Assembly: GCA_012514645.1 (NCBI GenBank)
Contig: JAAYZW010000069.1
Coordinates: forward strand, 1 to 42,111
Length of the DNA: 42,111 nt
Source: Chloroflexota bacterium
GTDB taxonomy: Bacteria > Chloroflexota > Anaerolineae > Anaerolineales > Anaerolineaceae
Direction: 5' to 3'
Shown here: piece by piece, positions 1 through 9,799 of the stretch
How positions within the stretch are numbered: the stretch's first letter is position 1
Layout of the letters: each line of letters starts with the position of its first letter
Translations under genes and position numbers: made by a program
Notes under the pieces: model-generated
What the model was told of the DNA's origin: nothing
The model's input: the letters and a program-made list of their open reading frames with translations, nothing else
Database searches by the model: none

Positions 1-387
1 CGCAAGTGCCTGGAAGCCAAAGAACAGAACGCAGCAGAGATTGTTGCCTGGGGCGACGGCTCGCCGACGCGTGAGTTTATCTATGTCGATGATGCTGCCG
101 AGGGGATCACGCTCGCCACCATGCGCTATAACAGTTCCGACCCGGTCAACATCGGCTCGAATTTCGAGATATCGATCAAAGACCTGACCGAGTTGATCGC
201 CCGCCTGACCGGCTTTGAGGGCGAGATCCGCTGGGATACCAGCAAACCCAACGGTCAGCCGCGGCGCAAGCTGGACACATCGCGTGCAAAGGAGCGCTTC
301 GCCTTTGAAGCCAAAACCAATTTTGAAGACGGGCTGCGGCGAACGATTGAATGGTACGCCAATGAAAGGGCACATGGCAGAGAGTAA
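1..387 (+). CDS. NAD-dependent epimerase/dehydratase (GDP-L-fucose synthase-like), C-terminal part; 5' end outside window
   Basis: Frame +1 is open from base 1: RKCLEAKEQNAAEIVAWGDGSPTREFIYVDDAAEGI..., the typical C-terminal half of an extended SDR sugar epimerase; stop at 385-387. Confidence 0.8.
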   Translation, partial: RKCLEAKEQNAAEIVAWGDGSPTREFIYVDDAAEGITLATMRYNSSDPVNIGSNFEISIKDLTELIARLTGFEGEIRWDTSKPNGQPRRKLDTSRAKERFAFEAKTNFEDGLRRTIEWYANERAHGRE

Positions 388-1219
388 AACACTTCCCACC
401 AACCAGGTCGTAACGATCAAGCCTGCCAAGGGCTGGTTGGGGATCGACCTGCAGGAGCTCTGGCACTACCGCGAGCTGATCTACTTTTTGACCTGGCGGG
501 ATATCAAGGTGCGTTACAAGCAAGCCGCGCTGGGCATCGCTTGGGCGATCTTGCAGCCTGTCCTCACGACCGTGATCACCTCTATCGTCTTTGGCTATTT
601 GCTTAAGGTTGACAGCGGCAATTTACCCTACCCGGTTTTCACGCTGGCGGCGCTGCTGCCCTGGCATTTATTTCAGCTTTCGCTGCAAAAAAGCAGCATC
701 AGCCTTGTGGGCAATTCCAATTTGATCACCAAGATCTACTTTCCGCGTGTGATCATCCCGCTGTCGTCGGTTTTGGCAGTGCTGGTCGATTTTGCGATTT
801 CTGTGGTGATTTTGTTTGTTGCCATGGCGATATATAAAACGCCACTCACGTGGAACGCCTTGTGGCTCGTGCCGCTGACGCTGCTGACCGTTTTGGCTGC
901 CCTGGCAGTCGGGTTGTGGCTCTCGGCGATGAATGTACAATATCGCGACATTCAGCAGATGGTGCCGTTTTTGCTGCAAATCTGGATGTATGCCACACCG
1001 ATCGTCTACCCGATTACGATCATCCCTGAGGGCACGATCCGCTATATCTACAGCCTCAACCCCATGGTTGGGGTGGTGCAGGGTTTCAGGTGGGCGCTGT
1101 TTGGCGGATCGCCGCCCGATATGACGTTGCTCTTCTCTTCAATTGCAGTGGTTGTGCTGCTTATTAGCGGGCTGTTTTTCTTCCGGCGGATGGAAAAAAC
1201 CTTTGCGGACGTGGTGTAA
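362..1219 (+). CDS. ABC-2 type polysaccharide export permease (Wzm-like)
   Basis: Multi-TM protein with LIYFLTWRDIKVRYKQAALGIAWAILQPV and the NPMVGVVQGFRWALFG motif; start 362 or 374 rather than the ORF-track start at 215. Overlaps the previous gene and precedes an ATPase. Confidence 0.9.
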   Translation: MKGHMAESKTLPTNQVVTIKPAKGWLGIDLQELWHYRELIYFLTWRDIKVRYKQAALGIAWAILQPVLTTVITSIVFGYLLKVDSGNLPYPVFTLAALLPWHLFQLSLQKSSISLVGNSNLITKIYFPRVIIPLSSVLAVLVDFAISVVILFVAMAIYKTPLTWNALWLVPLTLLTVLAALAVGLWLSAMNVQYRDIQQMVPFLLQIWMYATPIVYPITIIPEGTIRYIYSLNPMVGVVQGFRWALFGGSPPDMTLLFSSIAVVVLLISGLFFFRRMEKTFADVV

Positions 1220-1220
1220 C

Positions 1221-2504
1221 ATGGACAAAGACACCTCAATTATTGTTCGCGGCATCGGCAAGCGCTATAAGATTGGTGCTTTCCAAGAGAGGCAGGACAC
1301 ACTGCGCGACCTGATTGTCAGCCAGGTTCAAAAAATGGGCAATGTTTTTCGCAAAGGCGGCGGCAAAAGCAAAAAAGAAGAAATCTGGGCGCTGCGCGAC
1401 GTCAGCTTTGATGTAAGGCAAGGGCAAGCACTGGGAATCATCGGCAGAAATGGTGCTGGCAAAAGTACACTGCTCAAGATTCTCTCGCGCGTGACCGACC
1501 CGACCGAAGGCTACGGCGAACTGCGCGGCAGGGTTGGCTCGCTGCTGGAGGTTGGTACCGGCTTTCATCCCGAACTGACCGGCAGGGAAAACATCTTCCT
1601 GAATGGCGCCATTTTGGGGATGCAAAAACGCGAAATTGAAGCCCGGTTTGATGAGATCGTCGATTTCTCGGAAGTGGGAAAATTTATCGATACACCGGTC
1701 AAACGCTATTCTTCCGGGATGTATTTGCGCCTGGCGTTTGCCGTGGCGGCGCACCTTGAACCGGAAATTTTGGTTGTGGATGAGGTGCTGGCGGTGGGTG
1801 ATGCCGATTTTCAGCGTAAATGCCTGGGCAAAATGGGTGATGTGGCAGACTCAGGGCGCACGGTGTTGTTCGTCAGCCATAACATGTCGGCGATTTTACG
1901 GTTGACACAGGAGTCGATCGTGTTGGATAAGGGCAGGGTGCTGTTGCGCGCGCCTTCGAGCGAGGCGGTGGATTTTTACCTCAACCGCGGGCTCTCCAAG
2001 CTGGGTGAACGCTATTGGGAGAGAGATGAGGTGCCTGCAAACAGCGCGCCTTTCAAGCCGCTGGCGATACGGATTATCGATAAGGCTGGAAATGTTTCCG
2101 ATTCGGTGCGCTCGGTCGACCCGATCACGATTGAAATTGAATATGAGCTTGCCGAGGAGATCACCGGCTTGCGCGTAGGTTATTATATATTCACCACCCG
2201 TGGTGAAGCAGTTTTCACCAGTTTTGACATCGACTCAGAAGCGCTATTTCGCGAATATACCTCGCGACCGAAAGGCGTTTACCTGAGCCGCTGCGTGATC
2301 CCAGCGCACACGCTCAACGAAGGTCGCTTTGTGCTTGGCGTGAACGCAAGCTCTTATCGCATCAAACGATACTTCCAGGACGACCAGGCGCTCAGTTTTT
2401 CGGTGGATGCCAGTGGTGCCGCCGGCACGCAATGGGCTGAACCGCGCCCCGGAGCAGTGAGACCTGCCTTGGAATGGACGATCGAGGAGCGGGGTCGCGA
2501 ATGA
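1221..2504 (+). CDS. Polysaccharide ABC transporter ATP-binding protein (Wzt-like) with C-terminal Wzt carbohydrate-binding-type domain
   Basis: Walker A GRNGAGKST, signature YSSGMYLRLAFAVAAHLEPEILVVDEVLAVGD, plus an extra ~170 aa beta-rich C-terminus typical of Wzt_C. ATG at 1221. Confidence 0.92.
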   Translation: MDKDTSIIVRGIGKRYKIGAFQERQDTLRDLIVSQVQKMGNVFRKGGGKSKKEEIWALRDVSFDVRQGQALGIIGRNGAGKSTLLKILSRVTDPTEGYGELRGRVGSLLEVGTGFHPELTGRENIFLNGAILGMQKREIEARFDEIVDFSEVGKFIDTPVKRYSSGMYLRLAFAVAAHLEPEILVVDEVLAVGDADFQRKCLGKMGDVADSGRTVLFVSHNMSAILRLTQESIVLDKGRVLLRAPSSEAVDFYLNRGLSKLGERYWERDEVPANSAPFKPLAIRIIDKAGNVSDSVRSVDPITIEIEYELAEEITGLRVGYYIFTTRGEAVFTSFDIDSEALFREYTSRPKGVYLSRCVIPAHTLNEGRFVLGVNASSYRIKRYFQDDQALSFSVDASGAAGTQWAEPRPGAVRPALEWTIEERGRE

Positions 2505-4144
2505 GCACTATGCTAAAAGACCTCGTTGGGAAAATCCCCATTGTGGTTGATGCTTACTGGGCTTTGCGCGGCAGGCACAAGCCCTGGAATGCTCATTTTG
2601 AGTTGGTGGGTTTAAAGGCTGTGCTCCCTGGTGCGGTTGAAGATGTTTTGGAATATCAGCGTAAGACTGAGCAACCTCGAAAGATTTGCGTCTTTGCCAC
2701 GCTGCATTACTGGATCGAGCAAGCCATGCTGGTTGCGCTCGGTCTGGCGGGGTATGGACACCAGGTAAGTTTTGCCTGGCTGCCTTATGCTGAATGGGAT
2801 CAGGAGATCAGCCGGTTTGATTTGCGCCGGCAAGACCTTTACACCAGGGATGTCCTGCAACCCGCCTCCAGGGTTATGCGCATAGGTAGTCTTCTGGGCT
2901 CGAGTCAACAAGTTGGCTCCAAACTGAACTTATCACCTGAGCTGCAAAAAATCGTTGACCAGGTATCTGATTATGACACGCAATACACGTTGCAAATCGA
3001 AGAAACTGACCTCTCCAGCCCGCTTTACCTGCTGCGACAGCAGCGTAACGGACAGGCGGCTGTGGCAATCCATGACTGGTTAAAGAAAGAGCAGCCCGAT
3101 CTGCTGGTGATCCCCAACGGCACTATCCTGGAGATGGGCGTGGCTTACCAGGTTGCGCAGCTGCTGGGCATCAAAACGGTTACTTTCGAATTTGCCGACC
3201 AGCAGGAACGCATCTGGGTGGCTCAGAACGACGAGATCATGCGGCACAACACAAGCGACCTATGGAACAACCTGGGCGATCAGCCTCTGCCCGAGAAAGC
3301 CAAACAGGCTTTAGCTGGTCTTTTTGGAGCGCGCAAGAACGCCCACCTGTGGGGCAACTTTGCCCGCCAATGGCAGCAAAACCCGGTAAAAGGCGGCGCC
3401 AGCGTCCGCGAAAGCTTGAATTTGGATGCGCGACCGCTCGCTCTTTTGGCGACCAACGTTTTGGGCGACAGCCTCACACTTGGCAGGCAGCGCATCACCG
3501 AGACCATGGCTGAAATGATCGTTGGGACGATTGACTACTTTATCCAACATCCAGGACTGCAGCTGGTAGTGCGGGTGCACCCGGGTGAACTGAAAACGCA
3601 CGGTACCTCAATGATCGATGTAATCAACCAGGCTTATCCCCAGCTGCCCGAAAACATCCATGTCATCCGACCGGAAGACAAAACCAACACCTATGACCTG
3701 GTTGAGATCGCAGATTTCGGGCTGGTCTATACCACCACGGTCGGGATGGAAATGGCGATGACCGGTCTGCCGGTGATCGTAACCGGAATAACCCACTATG
3801 CCGGTAAGGGCTTCACGCTCGACCCGCAAACCTGGCAGGAGTATGAAGCCATGCTCGACCAGGTCAGCCAAAACCCGTCTTCTGCCAGGCTTACGCACGA
3901 GCAGGTTGAAAAAGCCTGGCTGTATGCCTACCTGTTTTTCTTCGAATTTTCGCTGCCATTCCCCTGGCATATTCTCTGGCTGCAGGATGATTTCCAGCAG
4001 CGACCGATGGGCTATGTGCTTTCGGATGAAGGGCAGCAGAAATATGGGCAGACTTTCGCCTATTTGGCTGGTGATAGGCTCGATTGGGCGGCGCGTGGGC
4101 TTGCCCGGCTGGAAACACTTCCTTTAAGTGAGGAATCTCAATGA
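2501..4144 (+). CDS. Capsule polysaccharide biosynthesis protein, KpsS/Kdo-transferase-like
   Basis: ATGA overlap with the upstream gene (start 2501). C-terminal motif YDLVEIADFGLVYTTTVGMEMAMTGLPVIVTGITHYAGKGFT resembles the capsule_synth (KpsC/KpsS) superfamily. Confidence 0.65.
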   Translation: MSTMLKDLVGKIPIVVDAYWALRGRHKPWNAHFELVGLKAVLPGAVEDVLEYQRKTEQPRKICVFATLHYWIEQAMLVALGLAGYGHQVSFAWLPYAEWDQEISRFDLRRQDLYTRDVLQPASRVMRIGSLLGSSQQVGSKLNLSPELQKIVDQVSDYDTQYTLQIEETDLSSPLYLLRQQRNGQAAVAIHDWLKKEQPDLLVIPNGTILEMGVAYQVAQLLGIKTVTFEFADQQERIWVAQNDEIMRHNTSDLWNNLGDQPLPEKAKQALAGLFGARKNAHLWGNFARQWQQNPVKGGASVRESLNLDARPLALLATNVLGDSLTLGRQRITETMAEMIVGTIDYFIQHPGLQLVVRVHPGELKTHGTSMIDVINQAYPQLPENIHVIRPEDKTNTYDLVEIADFGLVYTTTVGMEMAMTGLPVIVTGITHYAGKGFTLDPQTWQEYEAMLDQVSQNPSSARLTHEQVEKAWLYAYLFFFEFSLPFPWHILWLQDDFQQRPMGYVLSDEGQQKYGQTFAYLAGDRLDWAARGLARLETLPLSEESQ

Positions 4145-5016
4145 GTAAAGATTCGGTAAAACATCAGGTCAGCCAGTTTTATGATGAAGTCGGCTGGCAG
4201 ATGGAGGGCGAGGTCTATCAAAATGCCCGTTACGAAGACTTGCGCCCGGTTTCGGCAGAATATATCCACAGGTGCCACATGCGCGTTAAGCGCCACCTGG
4301 CTCCCACCGGCAAGTATTTGCTGGATGCCGGCTCGGGTCCGGTGCAATATGACGAATACCTGACGTATTCGGAAGACTATCAATATCGGGTCTGCATGGA
4401 TCTGTCGCTGGTCGCGCTGCAGGAAGCGCGCAAACGCCTGAGCGAGAAGGGTATTTATGTAAAAGCCGATATTTCCAACCTGCCCTTTGCCACAGAAGTA
4501 TTCGACGGCATTGTTTCGCTGCACACCATCCACCACGTCCCGGTGGAGGAGAAGGTAGCGGTCTACCAGGGGTTGCACCGCACGCTGAAGCCTGGGCGCA
4601 CCATGGTTACCGTGGATGGTTGGGCTGAAGTCCCATTGTCAGGTGTTATGGGCTTCTTAATGCGCATAGCTAACCGGCTTCGAAGATGGACCGGCAAAGA
4701 AGCGCCGCCCATGCCCGATGGCAAGCCTGCAAGCCAGGCAAACAATGAAAAAAAGCAGCTTACCCAGGCACCTGTGGGTACATATGTATTAAAAACTTCC
4801 GCCAAGTGGTTTCATAAAGTAATGAGAGGCGTTTTACCTTACGAGATCCGGGTTTGGCGCAGCGTTTCTGTAAAATTTTTACGTTCTGTCATCCAACCGG
4901 AATGGGCAGGACGTTTCTGGTTGAAAGTTTTATACCGACTGGAAGAGTGGTTCCCCCATTTTTTCGGCGAGAAGGGGCAATACCCTCTCATCGTAATTTC
5001 TAAAGACGAGCGCTAA
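4141..5016 (+). CDS. Class I SAM-dependent methyltransferase
   Basis: LLDAGSGPVQY... motif I, FDGIVSLHTIHHVP; ATGA overlap with the preceding gene. Confidence 0.8.
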   Translation: MSKDSVKHQVSQFYDEVGWQMEGEVYQNARYEDLRPVSAEYIHRCHMRVKRHLAPTGKYLLDAGSGPVQYDEYLTYSEDYQYRVCMDLSLVALQEARKRLSEKGIYVKADISNLPFATEVFDGIVSLHTIHHVPVEEKVAVYQGLHRTLKPGRTMVTVDGWAEVPLSGVMGFLMRIANRLRRWTGKEAPPMPDGKPASQANNEKKQLTQAPVGTYVLKTSAKWFHKVMRGVLPYEIRVWRSVSVKFLRSVIQPEWAGRFWLKVLYRLEEWFPHFFGEKGQYPLIVISKDER

Positions 5017-5025
5017 GGAGCAAGC

Positions 5026-6036
5026 ATGGATTGGTCGAATAAAGTAGTTTTAGTGACCGGTGGAACCGGTTCGTTTGGGAAGAAGTTCATTGGTATCTTG
5101 CTGGATGAATACAACCCCGCCAAAGTAATCGTTTTTAGCCGCGATGAACTCAAGCAGCACGACATGCGCGAACTACTGGGCTTCAATGACCAGCGCATTC
5201 GCTATTTTATTGGCGATGTGCGCGATAAGGAACGCCTTAGCCGCGCGATGTATGGTGTTGACATCGTGGTACATTCTGCCGCACTCAAACAGGTGCCGGC
5301 TTGTGAATACAACCCGATGGAAGCGATCAAGACCAACATCCTTGGTTCTGCCAACGTGGCAGACGCCGCCATCGAAAATGGTGTCGAAAGAGTGCTCGCG
5401 CTTTCGACCGACAAGGCGGTTAACCCGATCAATCTTTATGGCGCCACCAAGCTGGCAGCCGAAAAGCTGCTTGTGCAAAGCAACGCCTACGCCGGCGGGC
5501 GCAAAACCCGCATCTCCTGCACGCGTTATGGCAATGTGGTTGGCTCGCGCGGTTCGGTGGTTCCGCTTTTCATCAAGCAGCGACCAACCGGTGTGCTGAC
5601 GATTACCGATGATCGCATGACCCGTTTCTGGATGTCGCTCGAACAAGGTGTGCGCTTTGTGATCAGTGCCATCGAGCAGATGCAGGGCGGTGAGGTTTTT
5701 GTTCCAAAGATCCCGAGCATGAAGATGACCGACCTGGCAAAGGCGATGGCACCCAAAGCAGAGATCAGGATTATCGGCATTCGCCCCGGCGAAAAACTGC
5801 ATGAAAGCCTGATCTCGGAAGACGAAGCCCGCAATACGGTGGAGCTGCCCGACATGTATGTGGTACAGCCTTCGGGGGCTGAGCTTTGGTTTGGGCAAGC
5901 CTGGAAGGAAAAAGGAGCGTCAGTGCCGGAGGGTTTCGTTTACAACAGCGGAACCAACCAGCAGTGGCTGGACGTAGAAGGTATTATGGCTTTTATTAAG
6001 CCGATCGAAGAAGAACTGGCAAAGGCTCAGATATAA
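5026..6036 (+). CDS. pseB: UDP-N-acetylglucosamine 4,6-dehydratase (PseB/FlaA1-like, short form)
   Basis: VLVTGGTGSFGKKF, VFSRDELKQHDMRE, HSAALKQVPACEYNPMEAIKTNI, DDRMTRFWMSLEQGVRFV; typical PseB-family length and motifs. Confidence 0.85.
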   Translation: MDWSNKVVLVTGGTGSFGKKFIGILLDEYNPAKVIVFSRDELKQHDMRELLGFNDQRIRYFIGDVRDKERLSRAMYGVDIVVHSAALKQVPACEYNPMEAIKTNILGSANVADAAIENGVERVLALSTDKAVNPINLYGATKLAAEKLLVQSNAYAGGRKTRISCTRYGNVVGSRGSVVPLFIKQRPTGVLTITDDRMTRFWMSLEQGVRFVISAIEQMQGGEVFVPKIPSMKMTDLAKAMAPKAEIRIIGIRPGEKLHESLISEDEARNTVELPDMYVVQPSGAELWFGQAWKEKGASVPEGFVYNSGTNQQWLDVEGIMAFIKPIEEELAKAQI

Positions 6037-6037
6037 A

Positions 6038-6958
6038 ATGACACGTTTGCTGGTCACCGGTGTGAGCGGACTGCTGGGAGTTAACCTGGCGCTTAAAGCG
6101 ATTGAAAAGGGCTTTGATGTGGTCGGCTGGAGCAACACCCGCAGGCTGAAAAACACACCTTTTGAGCAAGCAACTGTGTCACTTGAAAGGCTGGAAAGTT
6201 TGGCGACAGCGCTTGACGATGCACAACCAGACGCGATTGTTCATTGCGCAGCGATCGCCAATCTCGATGCGGCAGAGAAAAACCCAAGGTTGACAAATTT
6301 GGTGAATGCGCAGGCGCCTGGTGTTTTGGCAGAAGCAGCAGCAAAAAGGGGGGTGCCTTTTGTGCAGATATCGACGGAAGCGATTTTTGACGGAAAAAAG
6401 GGAAATTACGTTGAAGACGACACCCCCAACCCACAAAACACCTACGCGCAAGCGAAGCTGGCTGGAGAAATTGCCGTTCGCCAGGCTTATTCAAAGTCGT
6501 TAATTGCCCGGGTGGTTTTCCATGGCTGGTCTCTCAGCGGCACTCGCAGCCTGGCAGAGTTTTTTTATAATAATCTGAGCCAGGGCAAGCGCTGCAACGG
6601 TTTCACTGACTCTATCTTCAGCCCGCTCTACGTTGGCGACCTTGCAAACCTCCTTTTGGAGGCATTATCAGTGCAGCTGACCGGCACCTACCACTTCTTT
6701 TCAAGCGAAAGCCTGAGTAAATATGACTTCGGCGTCGCCCTGGCACGCCGTTTTGGTATGGACGAGGATCTTATCAGCCCTGTCATCACCGCCAATGGAG
6801 ACCTGCAAACCCAGCGCTCGCTCAACCTCAGCAGCAACCCTGCCAGGCTGGAGGCTGCGCTTGGGAGGCAAATGCCCGGAATTGATGAAGGCATTCAGCG
6901 GCTGTACGAGGATTTCCAAAAAGGCCACAGAAAACGACTAATGGATTATTTGGCATAA
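6038..6958 (+). CDS. RmlD-like sugar nucleotide reductase (SDR)
   Basis: LLVTGVSGLLGVNLA, PDAIVHCAAIANLDAAEKNP, FVQISTEAIFDGKKGNYVEDD, NTYAQAKLAGE. Confidence 0.8.
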   Translation: MTRLLVTGVSGLLGVNLALKAIEKGFDVVGWSNTRRLKNTPFEQATVSLERLESLATALDDAQPDAIVHCAAIANLDAAEKNPRLTNLVNAQAPGVLAEAAAKRGVPFVQISTEAIFDGKKGNYVEDDTPNPQNTYAQAKLAGEIAVRQAYSKSLIARVVFHGWSLSGTRSLAEFFYNNLSQGKRCNGFTDSIFSPLYVGDLANLLLEALSVQLTGTYHFFSSESLSKYDFGVALARRFGMDEDLISPVITANGDLQTQRSLNLSSNPARLEAALGRQMPGIDEGIQRLYEDFQKGHRKRLMDYLA

Positions 6959-6969
6959 TTGGAGATGTT

Positions 6970-8037
6970 ATGGAACTAAAAATTGGTAAACACACGCTTG
7001 GTGATGCGCACCCCACATATTTTATCGCTGATATCGCTGCCAACCATGATGGCAGTCTCGATCGGGCGTTGAACCTGATTCGCCTGGCTGCACAAGCGGG
7101 AGCCAACGCCGCCAAATTCCAAAACTTCCGCGGTCCTGAAATCGTTTCCGATTATGGCTTCAGCCATATGAACGCCCAGGTCTCGCACCAGGCAAATTGG
7201 AAAAAGAGCGTCACCCAGGTTTACAACGAAGCATCTGTGCCATTTGAGTGGACACCAATTCTCAAAGAAGCCTGTGACCAGGCTGGCATAGATTATTTCT
7301 CTTCGCCCTACGACTTTGCGGCAACTGATATGCTCGACGCGTACATGCCAGCTTATAAAATCGGCTCGGGCGACATCACCTGGCTGGAAGCCTGTCTGCA
7401 TATAGCGCGAAAAGGTAAGCCCGTGCTGCTGGCAACCGGCGCGTCTGATATTGGTGAGGTGCAGCAGGCGGTTGACGCGATCCTGGCGGTAAACCCCACC
7501 CTGGTATTGATGCAATGTAACACTAATTACACTGCAGCCGATGGGAATTTTGACAACATCCACCTCAACGTACTCAAGACGTATCACCTTATGTGGCCCA
7601 ATTTGATTTTGGGGCTTAGCGACCATACTCACGGTCACGCTACCGTGCTGGGCGCGGTCGCGCTGGGCGCAAGGGTGGTAGAAAAACACTTTACTGATGA
7701 TAACAACCGTGAAGGTCCGGACCATGCTTTTGCCATGAACCCTGAGAGTTGGGCTGAAATGGTGCGTAACACCCGCCAGTTGGAGCGCGCGCTTGGCTCA
7801 GCTAACAAATTTGTGGCAGATAATGAGCAGCAAACTGTGGTTGTGCAACGGCGCTGCCTGCGTGCTGCCCGCGACATCTGGGCGGGCGAGACCGTTTCGC
7901 GCGATATGATCGCGGTTTTGCGCCCAGCAACCCCCGGAGCGATTGAGCCTTATAAGATCGATGAGGTGATCGGTTTGAAAGCTCTGCATGATATTCCGTT
8001 TGGGAAGGAACTTCGCTGGACACAACTTGGCGATTAA
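6970..8037 (+). CDS. N-acetylneuraminate/nonulosonate synthase family protein (NeuB-like) with C-terminal SAF domain
   Basis: YFIADIAANHDGSLDRALNLIRLAAQAGANAAKFQNF, PAYKIGSGDITW, GLSDHTHGHATVLGAVALGARVVEKHFT, and SAF-like tail RRCLRAARDIWAGETVSRDMIAVLRPATPGAIEPYKIDEVIG. Confidence 0.88.
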   Translation: MELKIGKHTLGDAHPTYFIADIAANHDGSLDRALNLIRLAAQAGANAAKFQNFRGPEIVSDYGFSHMNAQVSHQANWKKSVTQVYNEASVPFEWTPILKEACDQAGIDYFSSPYDFAATDMLDAYMPAYKIGSGDITWLEACLHIARKGKPVLLATGASDIGEVQQAVDAILAVNPTLVLMQCNTNYTAADGNFDNIHLNVLKTYHLMWPNLILGLSDHTHGHATVLGAVALGARVVEKHFTDDNNREGPDHAFAMNPESWAEMVRNTRQLERALGSANKFVADNEQQTVVVQRRCLRAARDIWAGETVSRDMIAVLRPATPGAIEPYKIDEVIGLKALHDIPFGKELRWTQLGD

Positions 8038-8040
8038 CCT

Positions 8041-9132
8041 ATGCGCATACTTTATCTGACCCGTTCCGACTCCGTTCACGACCAGCGCTTTTTGCGAACG
8101 CTGGCTCAAAGCGAGCATGAAGCTTTTGTTTGGCGCCTGTATTCCGGGCGCTACCCGACACCCAATGGTGTCACCGCGCTTGAATGGAATGGCTTGGAAG
8201 ACGGTTTACAAGCCTGGAACCTGCCTTATGCCCAAAGTGCTCTCTCGAGCGCCATCCGGGCAGTTGAGCCCGACCTGGTTCACGCCGGTCCGTTGCAAGA
8301 CCTTGCCTTTCTGGCTGCCAAAACCGGTTTCCCAAACTTGCTGGCGATGAGCTGGGGTTTCGACCTGATGAAAGACGTTTGGGTCAGCAAGCTGGACGAG
8401 CACCGCGCCCGTTTCGCGCTTCAGCGTTCCCGTCGCCTAATCACTGACGCGCAAGCCTCTGCCAACAAGGCGGTTGAATTGGGTTTTGATCGTGATAAAA
8501 TCTGTGTCTTTCCCTGGGGGGTTGACTTGCAGCACTTTTCACCGCTAAAGGCGAAACAGGCGGCTGTGGGTTGGCGCGAAGAGCTTGGCTGGGAGGACAA
8601 ACTGGTCTATTTGTGCCTGCGCAGCTGGGAACCGAACTATGGCGTGGACGTTCTTTTGGACGCTTTTGAAAACGCGGCTGCAAAAGACCCGAATATCCGC
8701 TTGATCTTGCTGGGCGATGGCAGCTTACATGACAACTATATTATAAAACTGGAAAGCGAGACCCTCAAAGACACGGTCTTCGCAGGCGGTCGCGTGCCCA
8801 ACCACGACCTGATCAAATACTTTGGTGCTGCCGATGTTTACGTCACCCCCAGCCATGTTGACGGCTCATCGGTTTCTTTAATGGAAGCCCTTGCTTGCGG
8901 TTTGCCGACAATTGCTTCAAACATCCCGGCAAACCTGGAATGGGTGTACCATAACGTCAATGGCTGGATCTTCCCTGACAACGATATCGACGCGCTGAGG
9001 GAGACTATTTTGACCTGTCATCCCACAGAAGCGATGGCAGAAAATGCCAGGCAAACTGCCGAAAAAAAGGCGGACTGGCAGAATAACCGGCAGGTGCTGT
9101 TGGATTGCTATCTGCAGCTCCAGTCGAACTAA
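8041..9132 (+). CDS. Glycosyltransferase family 4
   Basis: GT-B C-terminal motif FGAADVYVTPSHVDGSSVSLMEALACGLPTIASNIPANLEWV. Confidence 0.88.
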   Translation: MRILYLTRSDSVHDQRFLRTLAQSEHEAFVWRLYSGRYPTPNGVTALEWNGLEDGLQAWNLPYAQSALSSAIRAVEPDLVHAGPLQDLAFLAAKTGFPNLLAMSWGFDLMKDVWVSKLDEHRARFALQRSRRLITDAQASANKAVELGFDRDKICVFPWGVDLQHFSPLKAKQAAVGWREELGWEDKLVYLCLRSWEPNYGVDVLLDAFENAAAKDPNIRLILLGDGSLHDNYIIKLESETLKDTVFAGGRVPNHDLIKYFGAADVYVTPSHVDGSSVSLMEALACGLPTIASNIPANLEWVYHNVNGWIFPDNDIDALRETILTCHPTEAMAENARQTAEKKADWQNNRQVLLDCYLQLQSN

Positions 9133-9142
9133 GGAAACTAAA

Positions 9143-9790
9143 ATGAAAAAGAAACTGATCGTAACGCTGAGCGTGATCATGATGTTGGCGGTTGTGTCTT
9201 GTAACATTCCGCTTCAAAAAAAAGCGGCTACACCAACCCCCACCCCTGCTCCAACCGCAACACCAGATATGAACATGCAGCTCTATTACGGGGAAGGCAT
9301 GCAAATTATGCTTCCGCCCACCTACATCGCCGAAGATATCACGACCGCGCTGCCCTCGATCATTGAGATCATCACCAACCTGGTTGGCTCGACCGAAGGT
9401 TTTGCTGCTGACCTGATCAATGACCTTGAGGGCAACGTTGCCTGGTATGGCTACGACGGTGGTACCCCGGCAGTCTACCCAACCCGTCTGACAGTGATCA
9501 AGAACAAATCGCTCTCTGCTCTGCCGGTTAGTGTGATCACGTTTGGGCTGGAACAGATCCTCAATCGTGGTGAAACACAGATCAATCGCGATTCGCTGAC
9601 TCTCGGCGGGCGTAATGTCATCCGTTTCACCTACTCTAAAGAGGCGATTGCCTGGTCAGCTTATATATTTAAGGAAGAGGGTCGCCTTTGGATCAGCGTG
9701 TTTACAACTACACCGGCAAACATGGCTGCCTCATTAGGAGATTACGACACCAGTGTTGCCTCAATGCTCATCGACCCAGTCACAGAATAG
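9143..9790 (+). CDS. Predicted lipoprotein with Thr/Pro-rich linker
   Basis: ATG at 9143; MKKKLIVTLSVIMMLAVVSC signal with lipobox Cys at residue 20, then AATPTPTPAPTATP linker; remainder of unknown family. Confidence 0.75.
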   Translation: MKKKLIVTLSVIMMLAVVSCNIPLQKKAATPTPTPAPTATPDMNMQLYYGEGMQIMLPPTYIAEDITTALPSIIEIITNLVGSTEGFAADLINDLEGNVAWYGYDGGTPAVYPTRLTVIKNKSLSALPVSVITFGLEQILNRGETQINRDSLTLGGRNVIRFTYSKEAIAWSAYIFKEEGRLWISVFTTTPANMAASLGDYDTSVASMLIDPVTE

Positions 9791-9799
9791 CAGGAATCG

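Noticed and set aside
215-361. Upstream extension of the Wzm ORF (MRARSAGIPANP...)
   Set aside because: It overlaps the C-terminus of the epimerase gene in another frame; the natural permease start is 362 or 374.
5173-5898. 241-aa antisense ORF (-) and many other long shadow ORFs (e.g. 6976-7725, 9902-10639, 12657-13202)
   Set aside because: They lie opposite strongly recognisable genes, have low-complexity His/Arg/Gln-rich composition typical of antisense frames, and no domain motifs.
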